Below the pieces are notes generated by a model. The model was not told where the DNA came from and did no database searches. It saw only the letters and a program-made list of their open reading frames with translations. A program made the position numbers and the translations under genes. Shown here one piece after another: positions 1 through 6,159 of a DNA stretch of 8,710 nucleotides (position 1 is the first letter of the stretch; each line of letters opens with the position of its first letter). Source of the DNA: Cuniculiplasma sp. (GTDB taxonomy: Archaea > Thermoplasmatota > Thermoplasmata > Thermoplasmatales > Thermoplasmataceae); the NCBI GenBank assembly GCA_023256455.1, contig JAGDXN010000074.1:5622-14331 (forward strand), written 5' to 3'.

Positions 1-850
1 GTGTGAATTTATGCGTTCCGGTCATTCCCGTAATGTTCATTGGGTTGCATCCTGAGCATTCAAGTACAACATAATTTGATGAAGATGTGCTCACAAAGAA
101 TGAAGCACTGTTGAATTTCATTGTGCTGTATATGTTATATGTGCTGTTATATACCAGAACCTTAACTGCCGATACAGTATTTCCATTTGATTTGTAAACA
201 GTTCCGTAATAATTATATGAATTTGCATTAAGATCAAGGCTCAGACTGTTGTTGGAAACCATTACGTTGTAAAAATCAACACCGTTATTGGGGTTTCCAT
301 TGAAGTATACCACAGCATTGAATTCCCCTGTGGATGGAAGGTACGTTTTGAATGAAGATGAGGATGTTGTAACCATGTTGAAAACATTTCCATTCATTGA
401 TGAGAAAAGTATTGTTGCTGTCTGTCCGTTAAGACCCTGTATTGACACATCTGTATACTGTGCAGATACAGAGCTTTGATTAATTGACAGATTCAAATAT
501 GGTTTGTCAACATTCACAATCTCCATTTTCTTATTTGTGAAATATACCTTTCCAGCAAGGGTTGTATTGGTGGGCAGTGCTGTAACCGTATATGTACCAT
601 AGGGAATTGTAACCATATTGCTGTTACTTGATCCCATTGTAAACATACTCACTGTGTAACCACTTGTGGAATTAACATATACTACAGGTGCCGCAGAAGG
701 CCCTACCTGATTTCCTCCGTTCTCAACATAGACACTGATGGTCACGCTCGAAGAGGGAGGACTGCTTGCATTTGATATCGCTGCCAAATTTGCCATTCCT
801 AACAGGAATATTGCTATCAGAAAAGCTGACAACATCTTTTTACTGTCCAA
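1..850 (-). CDS. Secreted, sequon-rich surface protein (N-terminal part; continues off the left edge)
   Basis: I translated this open frame by hand; about 283 codons are inside the window and the C-terminus lies beyond position 1. From the TTG start at 850, the protein has two lysines at residues 4-5, a hydrophobic stretch at about 6-25, and a likely signal-peptidase site after A28 (AISNA|SSP). The rest is rich in Ser, Thr, Asn, Tyr and Val with few charges. It has about seven N-glycosylation sequons (for example NST, NTT, NQS, NNS, NIT). Segments such as IPYGTYTVTALP and GTVYKSNGNTVSAVKVLVY look like carboxypeptidase-regulatory/PEGA-type beta-sandwich domains. A CSGC motif lies near the window edge. 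An S-layer or adhesin-like surface glycoprotein is inferred. TTG is chosen because GAGG (860-863) precedes it at good spacing and a TATA box fits. The in-frame GTG at 886 is the alternative, but it overlaps the TATA box. Confidence 0.72.
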   Translation of the reverse strand, partial: MDSKKMLSAFLIAIFLLGMANLAAISNASSPPSSSVTISVYVENGGNQVGPSAAPVVYVNSTSGYTVSMFTMGSSNSNMVTIPYGTYTVTALPTNTTLAGKVYFTNKKMEIVNVDKPYLNLSINQSSVSAQYTDVSIQGLNGQTATILFSSMNGNVFNMVTTSSSSFKTYLPSTGEFNAVVYFNGNPNNGVDFYNVMVSNNSLSLDLNANSYNYYGTVYKSNGNTVSAVKVLVYNSTYNIYSTMKFNSASFFVSTSSSNYVVLECSGCNPMNITGMTGTHKFT

Positions 851-859
851 AGTTATCTT

Positions 860-893
860 CCTCTTTTTCGCTAAATAAACCCTCACTTATAAA
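860..893 (-). promoter_or_regulatory. TATA box (887-893) and ribosome binding site (860-863) of the surface-protein gene
   Basis: On the minus strand TTTATAA lies at 893-887. A transcript starting about 26 bases on, near 864, would carry a short leader, AGAGGAAGATAACT, and then the TTG start at 850. The GAGG in it fits the archaeal anti-Shine-Dalgarno sequence. The box lies just past the stop codon of the amidohydrolase gene, so the surface-protein gene probably has its own promoter rather than depending on the rtcB transcript. Positions follow the usual archaeal spacing; no experiment supports them. Confidence 0.5.
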
Positions 894-901
894 CATTCCT
901 T

Positions 902-1909
902 TTAAATCTTGGGGTTGGCTTCTATCTGAATGAATGGAATTTTTCCTGATGACCTTATAATAGAATAGGGTGTCATTTCCCTCTCCTTAAAGCATATCCA
1001 TTTTTCCCTGTATTCTATATGGAAATTCTTCAGCATCTTATAGGGGTTGATTGTAGCCATTCCAAGTATTTCCTCAGGGGAAATCCTGTTCACATTCTTC
1101 TGTATTCTGTACAGAAATTCCATTTCACCAAAAAGATCCGGCAAACATATCATTGCATTATCCGTACCAAGGCACAGATTGAAGCCATTATCAAGGAACT
1201 TCCTGTAATCGCTTTCAATATTAAAGAATCTGTTGGACCTTGGAGTGACCGCAATATTTTCAGTTATTTGATACAAATCCATTAACTGTTTTTTATCCAG
1301 TGCAGTACAGTGTACAAGGAAATCGGGATTGATTTCACCAATATTTTCAAGGCTTTCTACCCTATTTTCACTGAAATGGCTTGCCACAATCTTCCCATTT
1401 TTATGGGCAAAATCTGAAAGGGACATGGCATAATCCATATTCATATCCGATACGGCGCTGAATCCAATTCCATGGATAATATCCAGCACTTTTTTAAAAT
1501 CTTCAAGGTTTTCCGGCCTTGCAAGCACAATCCCATCAGAATGGTTTCTTATGGTCTCAATGGTCATCCTTCCCCTGTTTCCAGTTTCTCTGAAATCAAA
1601 AAATATGTGGGTCCCGGATCTTTTCATGAATTCAATGTTTTCTTTCATGTAGTGGGAAATCTTTTCCACACTGGCATTTGCCAGATGGGTATGCTTGAAA
1701 CCTCCCGGTCCCACTATTTCTGCAAGTGTTCCCACAGGCTCATCCATTATGAAGGAATCTCCAAGGTGTGTGTGGGCGTTGACAGGAGCTCTTATGCAAG
1801 TGTATTCTTTCCTGCCCTCAACACCCTGGCGGAATATTCCTTCTTCTGTATCTATATAACCTTCAACCATTTCCTTTCCGTTAAAGAAATCTCCACAAAC
1901 CAAAACCAT
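902..1909 (-). CDS. Metal-dependent amidohydrolase, nucleoside/nucleobase-deaminase type (ATZ/TRZ-like)
   Basis: This 335-residue protein carries the full metal-site signature of the amidohydrolase superfamily: H46-T-H48 in NAHTHLGDS, H178 in ASHFSE, H200 in LVHCTALD, and D250 in GTDNAM. The HxxE spacing (H178, E181) is typical of the deaminase branch (cytosine, guanine, S-adenosylhomocysteine/MTA deaminases and chlorohydrolases), where the Glu acts in proton transfer. No signal peptide or membrane segment is visible, so it is probably cytosolic. It is shorter than the usual 400 or more residues of that branch, mainly because the N- and C-terminal beta-sandwich parts are small. The substrate cannot be read from the sequence. 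The ATG at 1909 is fixed by a strong ribosome binding site that overlaps the rtcB stop codon, making this the second gene of an rtcB operon. Being next to an RNA ligase makes a nucleoside substrate plausible, but that is inference. Confidence 0.82.
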   Translation of the reverse strand: MVLVCGDFFNGKEMVEGYIDTEEGIFRQGVEGRKEYTCIRAPVNAHTHLGDSFIMDEPVGTLAEIVGPGGFKHTHLANASVEKISHYMKENIEFMKRSGTHIFFDFRETGNRGRMTIETIRNHSDGIVLARPENLEDFKKVLDIIHGIGFSAVSDMNMDYAMSLSDFAHKNGKIVASHFSENRVESLENIGEINPDFLVHCTALDKKQLMDLYQITENIAVTPRSNRFFNIESDYRKFLDNGFNLCLGTDNAMICLPDLFGEMEFLYRIQKNVNRISPEEILGMATINPYKMLKNFHIEYREKWICFKEREMTPYSIIRSSGKIPFIQIEANPKI

Positions 1910-1914
1910 GCCAT

Positions 1915-1922
1915 ATCACCCC
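1915..1922 (-). promoter_or_regulatory. Strong ribosome binding site overlapping the rtcB stop codon
   Basis: The minus strand reads GGGGTGAT, five bases before the ATG at 1909, and matches the archaeal GGAGGTGAT consensus closely. Its TGA is the rtcB stop codon itself. Terminating ribosomes would stop on the next gene's binding site, so coupled translation is likely. It also settles the amidohydrolase start. Confidence 0.75.
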
Positions 1923-3325
1923 TTTATAACTCCAATGGGAATAAGCGATGCAACCTTTTTTGCGATCTTTGATTGTTCACTTGCACGTATAACATCATCA
2001 ATATCTTTGTAGGATTCAGGTGATTCCTCAGCGAGTGCATACTCTGATGGTGAAAGGGCCAGTATGTTCTTATTCAGCAGATCTCTGTAAACTTCCGATG
2101 AGGATATTTCATCCCTTGACCGCTTTCTGCTCAGAACTCTTCCCGCTCCGTGGCTGCTTGATGAAATTGATATGTTTTCATTCCCATCCCGACCCGTAAG
2201 GACAAAAGATCTGGTACCCATGCTGCCAGGTATGAGAACAGGATCCCCCTTACCTGAAAAATGACCGGTTGCCCTTGAGGGTCCAAAGGCAGAGGTTGCC
2301 CCTTTTCTGTGTACAAGAGCATTTACCATTCTGCCATTTGATACAACCCTTTCAAATCTTGCTATGTTGTGAGAAATGGAACAGACAAGAGCGGAATCCT
2401 CCAAAACAAACTCCTTCCCATACACAGACTTCAAAGAATCTCTGATATTGTTAATTATGATCTGCCTGTTCACAAACCCATAGTTGGCAGCCCCATTCAT
2501 TGCAGATATGTACATTTCACCTGTCTGGCTTTTAATTGGAACATATTTCAGCTGCCTGTCAGGAACATTTTCATCATGGCAGATATTTTCAACCTCCTCC
2601 ATGTAATCTGTCGCCACCTGGTGACCCAGACCTCTCGATCCGGTGTGAACCATGATGTAAACCATATCTCTGAAAACAAGGTAATCCTGAGCCATATCCT
2701 CATCATATACATCCCTGGCATTCTGGATCTCCATAAAGTGATTGCCTGAACCCAATGTTCCAAGATAGTTCATTCCCCTGTTCATGGCACTTTCGCTTAT
2801 ATTCTGCCTCTCTGCCGCATACATTGATCCGGAATCCTGGGTCACTCTCATATCATGTTCATCGCACAAACCCTCTCCATAGGCCCATTTAAGGCCTGTT
2901 TCCACTATCTCATTCAGGTCATCCAGAGAAGGCTTGAATCTGCTTCTTGCCATCCCAACAGGAACTCTTTTGAACACCTCATCCATGAATTCCTTTCTCT
3001 TCTCAAGAAAGACCTTCAGGGAAAGTCCGGTAGAAAGAAGAGAAACGCCGCAGTTAATATCATATCCCACACCTCCAGGCAGTACAATGCCTGAATCTGC
3101 ATCAAAGGCCGCCACAGAACCAATGGGAAAACCATATCCGGGGTGGATATCTGGAAGTCCCACGGGATCATCCACAAGGCCAGGGAGAGATCCAATATTT
3201 AACAGCTGCTGAATCGCATTAGTTTCCATTGCCTGTTTAATTATATTTTCTGTGCCTATGATTCTTGCCCTTTTATTTTTATCGCTTATTTCATATACAG
3301 ATTCCTTAAGGGATTCCACTTTCAT
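1916..3325 (-). CDS. rtcB: RNA-splicing ligase RtcB (tRNA 3'-phosphate/5'-OH ligase)
   Basis: RtcB joins RNA ends bearing 2',3'-cyclic phosphate or 3'-phosphate to 5'-OH ends, using GTP and Mn2+. In archaea it seals tRNA exons after intron removal. From the ATG at 3325 the product is 469 residues, close to the roughly 480 of characterised archaeal enzymes. The Mn2+ ligands and catalytic residues are all present: D89 and C92 (YDINCG), N195 and H196 (GSGNHF), H227 (VHTGSRGLGHQ) and H319 (SHNIARFE). The guanylate-accepting histidine is H392 (SSHGAGR). No intein interrupts the motifs, as happens in some archaea. The frame is open upstream to a GTG at 3370, but the inner ATG is preferred: GAAAGGT (3331-3337) lies five bases before it and the extra 15 residues do not look like family sequence. 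The protein activator archease is not encoded in this window. Confidence 0.96.
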   Translation of the reverse strand: MKVESLKESVYEISDKNKRARIIGTENIIKQAMETNAIQQLLNIGSLPGLVDDPVGLPDIHPGYGFPIGSVAAFDADSGIVLPGGVGYDINCGVSLLSTGLSLKVFLEKRKEFMDEVFKRVPVGMARSRFKPSLDDLNEIVETGLKWAYGEGLCDEHDMRVTQDSGSMYAAERQNISESAMNRGMNYLGTLGSGNHFMEIQNARDVYDEDMAQDYLVFRDMVYIMVHTGSRGLGHQVATDYMEEVENICHDENVPDRQLKYVPIKSQTGEMYISAMNGAANYGFVNRQIIINNIRDSLKSVYGKEFVLEDSALVCSISHNIARFERVVSNGRMVNALVHRKGATSAFGPSRATGHFSGKGDPVLIPGSMGTRSFVLTGRDGNENISISSSSHGAGRVLSRKRSRDEISSSEVYRDLLNKNILALSPSEYALAEESPESYKDIDDVIRASEQSKIAKKVASLIPIGVIKG

Positions 3326-3382
3326 GTTATACCTTTCAGGGAATCTAAAATAGTTAATAAAGTAAAACACATTCCTAATTGT
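3326..3382. promoter_or_regulatory. Compact divergent promoter between rtcB and the 71-residue gene
   Basis: Only 57 bases separate the two starts. TTAATAA at 3354-3360 is centred about 26 bases before the ATG at 3383, which predicts a leaderless transcript on the plus strand. Read on the minus strand, the same patch is CTTTATTAA (3362-3354), placed to start rtcB transcription a few bases before its ATG, with GAAAGGT at 3331-3337 as possible ribosome binding site. One AT-rich box may therefore serve both genes, perhaps in competition. Element identity rests on spacing only. Confidence 0.5.
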
Positions 3383-3598
3383 ATGGAAAAAGAGGTCGTG
3401 AGGGTGGAAGATCTCCAGGAAGATATATCCTTTAAACTCAGGCTCGAGATATACTTGAGAATAAATGCAATCAGGGTAAGCAAATTATCTGAAAATGGTG
3501 AGAAATTCAGTGAATATATTAAAGAAAGGGAGAGAATTATAAGGGAAATAGTGGGTGAAAGGAGCGTGAGCGAAAAGGGAAAGATAATATATCCTTAA
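3383..3598 (+). CDS. Unrecognised small charged protein, 71 residues
   Basis: I do not recognise this protein. It begins at an ATG with a TATA-like box at leaderless distance and no ribosome binding site, and it shows no signal peptide, membrane segment, cysteine or metal motif. The sequence is highly charged, with Lys/Arg/Glu alternating. A predicted helical middle (roughly residues 12-55, including KLRLEIYLRINAIRVSKL and EYIKERERIIREI) may form a two-helix hairpin. The tail is basic and ends GKIIYP. Codon use (AGG, ATA, GAA) resembles its neighbours, and no convincing competing frame exists on the other strand, so a real gene is likely. It faces away from rtcB and could be linked to it in regulation or function, but nothing in the sequence shows this. 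It does not resemble archease, which is about twice as long. Confidence 0.6.
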   Translation: MEKEVVRVEDLQEDISFKLRLEIYLRINAIRVSKLSENGEKFSEYIKERERIIREIVGERSVSEKGKIIYP

Positions 3599-3626
3599 TT
3601 AAATAATGTTTTTTATTATAATTAAG
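3594..3626 (+). terminator. AT-rich hairpin with T-run at the end of the 71-residue gene
   Basis: CTTAATTA (3594-3601) pairs with TAATTAAG (3619-3626), and TAAT extends the stem across a small bulge. The loop holds six T's (3609-3614). The left arm includes the TAA stop codon (3596-3598). Archaeal termination depends mainly on T-rich tracts, so this is a plausible 3' end for the small gene. Confidence 0.4.
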
Positions 3627-3637
3627 CAATAATTAGA

Positions 3638-3659
3638 TTTAATAAACCCCTTTTATATA
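3638..3659 (+). promoter_or_regulatory. Two candidate TATA boxes before the winged-helix regulator gene
   Basis: TTTAATAAA (3638-3646) would place a transcription start near 3669, five bases before the TTG at 3674. The better-looking TTTATATA (3652-3659) would place it near 3682, after that TTG, and would favour the ATG at 3716. The choice of box therefore decides the protein's N-terminus, and the sequence alone does not resolve it. Confidence 0.45.
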
Positions 3660-3673
3660 CCTAATGGATAATT

Positions 3674-4003
3674 TTGAATCACGAACACAATCTGTTTAAG
3701 GAATTGAAAGAGACGATGGAACCTGTAAAAAGGCATGTTAAGATAATAGAAGCCCTGATGAATGACCAGCCGGCAGGCATCATAAAGATATCCCAGTCCA
3801 CAGGACTGCCAGATCATAAAATCAGATATTCCCTGAGAATTCTGGAGAAGGATGGAATCATCATGCCATCCAAGGATGGAGCAATTCTGACTCCGGAATT
3901 TATAGAAAATAAGGAAGAAATTCTTAAGGAAGCAAAGGAAGTTCTGGATTCCTTCGAAGAACTATATTCAGAGATAAGGAAGGCCATACTGGGAAAGAAG
4001 TAG
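3674..4003 (+). CDS. Small winged-helix DNA-binding transcriptional regulator
   Basis: From the TTG start the product has 109 residues. Residues about 7-30 form an amphipathic helix (LFKELKETMEPVKRHVKIIEALM). A helix-turn-helix follows at about 34-59 (IIKISQSTGL, then recognition helix PDHKIRYSLRILEKDG) and a beta wing at about 61-75 (GIIMPSKDGAILTPEF). A charged C-terminal helix at about 78-106 could mediate dimerisation. This is the pattern of archaeal ArsR/MarR-like predicted regulators. No ligand-binding cysteines are seen, so metal sensing is unlikely. The TTG start keeps the full first helix. The alternative ATG at 3716 would give 95 residues and fits the stronger TATA box. The GNAT acetyltransferase gene starts on the base after its TAG stop, so the two form an operon and the regulator may control its own transcription. 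Its target genes are unknown. Confidence 0.75.
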   Translation: MNHEHNLFKELKETMEPVKRHVKIIEALMNDQPAGIIKISQSTGLPDHKIRYSLRILEKDGIIMPSKDGAILTPEFIENKEEILKEAKEVLDSFEELYSEIRKAILGKK

Positions 4004-4513
4004 GTGTTTTCAACGGAAAGCCCTGAAATTGAATATGACATCAGAATCGCCAGGCCATCCGATGCCTCAGGCATAATCAGGTGCATGCAGAGTGTGATGG
4101 ATGAGAAAATATACCTTGTTGGCGACATATATCTTTACACGGAAAGAGGGGAAAAGGATATGATAAGGAACCCAGACGACCTCAATCTTGTAGCCACCAG
4201 CAGGGGTGAAGTGGTTGGCATTATGAAGATTCAGAGGGGAATATTCAGAAAAAACAGGCATACGGCAACCCTGGGTATTGCCATTCTCAAAGGATACAGG
4301 CATCTGGGAATTGGAAGCAAAATGATCTCCCAGGGAATTGAATGGTGCAAAAGGGAGGGAATTAAAAAGCTCAATCTTGAGGTATTTTCATCCAATGAGA
4401 ATGCCATAAGCCTTTACAAAAAGATGGGATTTGAGATAGAAGGGGTGAGAAAAAACCAGTTTCTCATATTTGACAGATATGTTGATGATGTTCTGATGTC
4501 CATCAACTTTTGA
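4004..4513 (+). CDS. GNAT-family N-acetyltransferase
   Basis: This 169-residue protein is a single GNAT domain, which transfers an acetyl group from acetyl-CoA to an amine. The acetyl-CoA pyrophosphate loop is visible as Y98-R-H-L-G-I-G-S105 (R/Q-x-x-G-x-G), after the beta strand LGIAIL. The later NENAISLYKKMGF motif (131-143) and the closing GVRKNQFLIFDRYVDDVLMSINF are typical of RimI/RimJ, YhhY and PaiA-like enzymes. The acceptor (protein N-terminus, amino acid, polyamine or antibiotic) cannot be assigned. The start is a GTG immediately after the stop of the regulator gene. The next Met, residue 28, lies inside the domain, so GTG is the only sensible start, although the ribosome binding site (GGGAAAGAAG) is poor. 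Translation is probably by reinitiation after the regulator gene. Confidence 0.85.
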   Translation: MFSTESPEIEYDIRIARPSDASGIIRCMQSVMDEKIYLVGDIYLYTERGEKDMIRNPDDLNLVATSRGEVVGIMKIQRGIFRKNRHTATLGIAILKGYRHLGIGSKMISQGIEWCKREGIKKLNLEVFSSNENAISLYKKMGFEIEGVRKNQFLIFDRYVDDVLMSINF

Positions 4514-4514
4514 A

Positions 4515-4537
4515 ATTTTTAGTAAAAATAAAATAAG
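4515..4537 (+). promoter_or_regulatory. Short hairpin (4515-4529) and TATA-like box (about 4528-4537) before the CPBP gene
   Basis: ATTTTT-AGT-AAAAAT forms a six-pair stem directly after the GNAT stop and could help end that transcript. The adjoining ATAAAATAAG is centred about 28-29 bases before the ATG at 4562, a fit for a leaderless or nearly leaderless transcript of the membrane protein. No ribosome binding site precedes that ATG. Both calls rest on position and base content alone. Confidence 0.35.
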
Positions 4538-4561
4538 TTTGATTGCAATCATGTTACCAGA

Positions 4562-5533
4562 ATGAGGAAGATCGGTATTTCAGATATATTTTACAGCATA
4601 TTCTTTGCAGATTTGACATTTCTAATGTTTATCGGGATTTTCACACTCATTTCAAACACCTATGGAAGAGCACTTTTTGCCGGTGTAGTTAATGGTAAAA
4701 ATATTTTCATAAGCAATGCTTTCTACTATTTCTACTACCCACCAAAGGGTCAGTTCGCCTTCCTTCTTCCCATTCCATTCTGGGCAGGTGTGGCAATCCT
4801 TCTTTTCCTGTATATTTTAATATTTGCATATGACTGGAATGGGGAAAGAACCCACAGGGGAAGAAACCCTCTGGAAACACCCATTGGCTTCATAATCGGT
4901 GCTGGGAGCCTCCTTTACTTAATATCCATAGTTCTTGTGTTAATTCAAGACTTGCTGGGAGCACCCATCACTTCAAGTTTTATAACACAGGACGAGAAGC
5001 TATACCCTAACCTTCTCTATTATGAACTCATATATGCGCCCTTTGTGGAGGAGATTGAATTCAGAATATTGCCAATCGGCATATATCTGTTTGCAAGGTA
5101 TAAGCTCAGTAAGGTAAATTTCAGATGGTATGAGGTATTTCTATTCCCAGGGAGGATAATGAAAAGAGCTGGCAGGAAACTGGATAAGGCGGACTGGGCC
5201 GTAATTATAATTACAAGCATGCTTTTTGGTTATGCCCATTATGATTACGGCGGGTGGTCTATTTCAAAGATCCCACAGGCAGCCATTGCCGGTGTTGTTC
5301 TCGCCATGGGCTTTATGCTGTTCGGGCCATTTGTTGACATACCCATCCACTTTCTCTTTGATGGTGCATTCACCGTTACATTTCTCCCCAACGTTAATCC
5401 CATAGGTGTTGGGTTAGCCTTCCTTGGCATAATCCTGATCTTCGGTGCTGCCATAGTAACAATAATTTTGATGGCACTCATTTACATTAGAAAAAGGTCC
5501 GGGATTGCAGACAGAAGTTTTCTTGAAGGTTAA
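4562..5533 (+). CDS. CPBP/Abi-family intramembrane metalloprotease-like protein
   Basis: This 323-residue protein has about seven or eight hydrophobic segments (roughly 8-30, 65-90, 106-130, 153-178, 212-226, 238-258 and 282-312). It bears the three CPBP (CAAX protease and bacteriocin-processing, PF02517-type) motifs: E163-E164-I-E-F-R168 in APFVEEIEFR, F222-G-Y-A-H226, and H263 with D267 in IPIHFLFDG. In characterised members the Glu and His residues hold a catalytic metal and water within the membrane. The third motif ends in Asp, where Asn or Asp is usual. A basic loop at about 183-210 lies between motifs 1 and 2 and probably faces the cytosol. Targets could be prenylated or membrane-anchored proteins; none is indicated by the neighbours. 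The gene appears to be transcribed alone, and its TAA stop overlaps the purN stop on the opposite strand. Confidence 0.82.
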   Translation: MRKIGISDIFYSIFFADLTFLMFIGIFTLISNTYGRALFAGVVNGKNIFISNAFYYFYYPPKGQFAFLLPIPFWAGVAILLFLYILIFAYDWNGERTHRGRNPLETPIGFIIGAGSLLYLISIVLVLIQDLLGAPITSSFITQDEKLYPNLLYYELIYAPFVEEIEFRILPIGIYLFARYKLSKVNFRWYEVFLFPGRIMKRAGRKLDKADWAVIIITSMLFGYAHYDYGGWSISKIPQAAIAGVVLAMGFMLFGPFVDIPIHFLFDGAFTVTFLPNVNPIGVGLAFLGIILIFGAAIVTIILMALIYIRKRSGIADRSFLEG

Positions 5534-6078
5534 TTACCCTTCAATAAATTTTCAATCATGGATGGAAAATATTCAAGTTCCATTTTATGAACTCTTCTTT
5601 CAATATCTTCAGGTGTATCACTGTCAAGAACGGGGGTAACCATCTGATAAAGGATCTCACCTGCATCCACATCCTTTGTAACCCTGTGTACGGTGAAACC
5701 TGTGAATTTGACCCCGGATTCCTTAACGGCCCTGTGCACCCTTATTCCATAAAACCCCTTTCCACCGAAGGATGGAAGGAGTGATGGATGTATGTTTATA
5801 ATTTTTCCAGAATATTCATTTATAATTCCAGGCTTGAGTATTTTCAAAAAACCTGCAAGAACAATAAGATCTGGTTTTATGCTTGAAATTTTATCCACAA
5901 TATTTTCATCGTATTCAATGACATCTATTTTCTCTCTTTTTGCAATTTGTACAGCCCCACAGTCCATTTTATTGGAAACAAGTGAAACAATGGAATATGA
6001 CCCATTTTCCCTTGCATATTCCACTATGGAATTGAATGTTGTTCCGGTACCTGAAGCAAATACTACTATTCTTTTCAT
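5530..6078 (-). CDS. purN: Phosphoribosylglycinamide formyltransferase PurN
   Basis: PurN transfers the formyl group of 10-formyltetrahydrofolate to glycinamide ribonucleotide, the third step of de novo purine synthesis, in the cytosol. The 182 residues match the family's single-domain size. The phosphate-binding loop is SGTGTTFNSI (9-18). Catalytic residues are N95 and H97 in NIHPSLLPSF, with D138 in the DVDAGEI loop. GGKGFYGIRVHRA (105-117) is the usual conserved segment after the active site. The start at 6078 lies just before the first beta strand (KRIVVFASG). No ribosome binding site precedes it, so the message is probably leaderless, although I find no convincing TATA box at the ideal distance. 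No other purine gene lies in the window. The gene is divergent from rfcS and convergent with the CPBP gene. Confidence 0.95.
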   Translation of the reverse strand: MKRIVVFASGTGTTFNSIVEYARENGSYSIVSLVSNKMDCGAVQIAKREKIDVIEYDENIVDKISSIKPDLIVLAGFLKILKPGIINEYSGKIINIHPSLLPSFGGKGFYGIRVHRAVKESGVKFTGFTVHRVTKDVDAGEILYQMVTPVLDSDTPEDIERRVHKMELEYFPSMIENLLKGN

Positions 6079-6129
6079 ATTCTTGATATATGATTGTTTA
6101 TTGGCAATTATCTGTTACGGTTCGTTTAG

Positions 6130-6137
6130 TTTATATT
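6130..6137 (+). promoter_or_regulatory. TATA box of rfcS (leaderless)
   Basis: TTTATATT is centred 26-27 bases before the A of the rfcS ATG at 6160, the textbook archaeal distance to the transcription start. There is no ribosome binding site between them, so the message should be leaderless. The remaining part of the 81-base gap to purN is AT-rich without a clear second box. Confidence 0.6.
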
Positions 6138-6159
6138 ACCTTAAAGCAATAACCATTAG

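Noticed and set aside
288..479. 63-codon plus-strand open frame at the left end
   Set aside because: It is antisense to the surface-protein gene, which has a signal peptide, a TATA box and a ribosome binding site. This frame has none of these.
1472..1972. 166-codon open frame on the plus strand
   Set aside because: It lies opposite the amidohydrolase and the end of rtcB, both of which show clear catalytic motifs. Its translation has no recognisable domain, so it is a shadow frame.
2369..2749. 126-codon open frame on the plus strand inside rtcB
   Set aside because: It is antisense to the most conserved part of RtcB and has no promoter or family features.
1916..3370. Longer RtcB starting at the GTG of 3370
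   Set aside because: The extra 15 residues resemble no family sequence, and that start lies in the divergent promoter. The inner ATG at 3325 has a well-spaced ribosome binding site.
3814..4128. 104-codon minus-strand open frame
   Set aside because: It is antisense across the regulator/GNAT junction. The plus strand there encodes two recognisable folds in frame.
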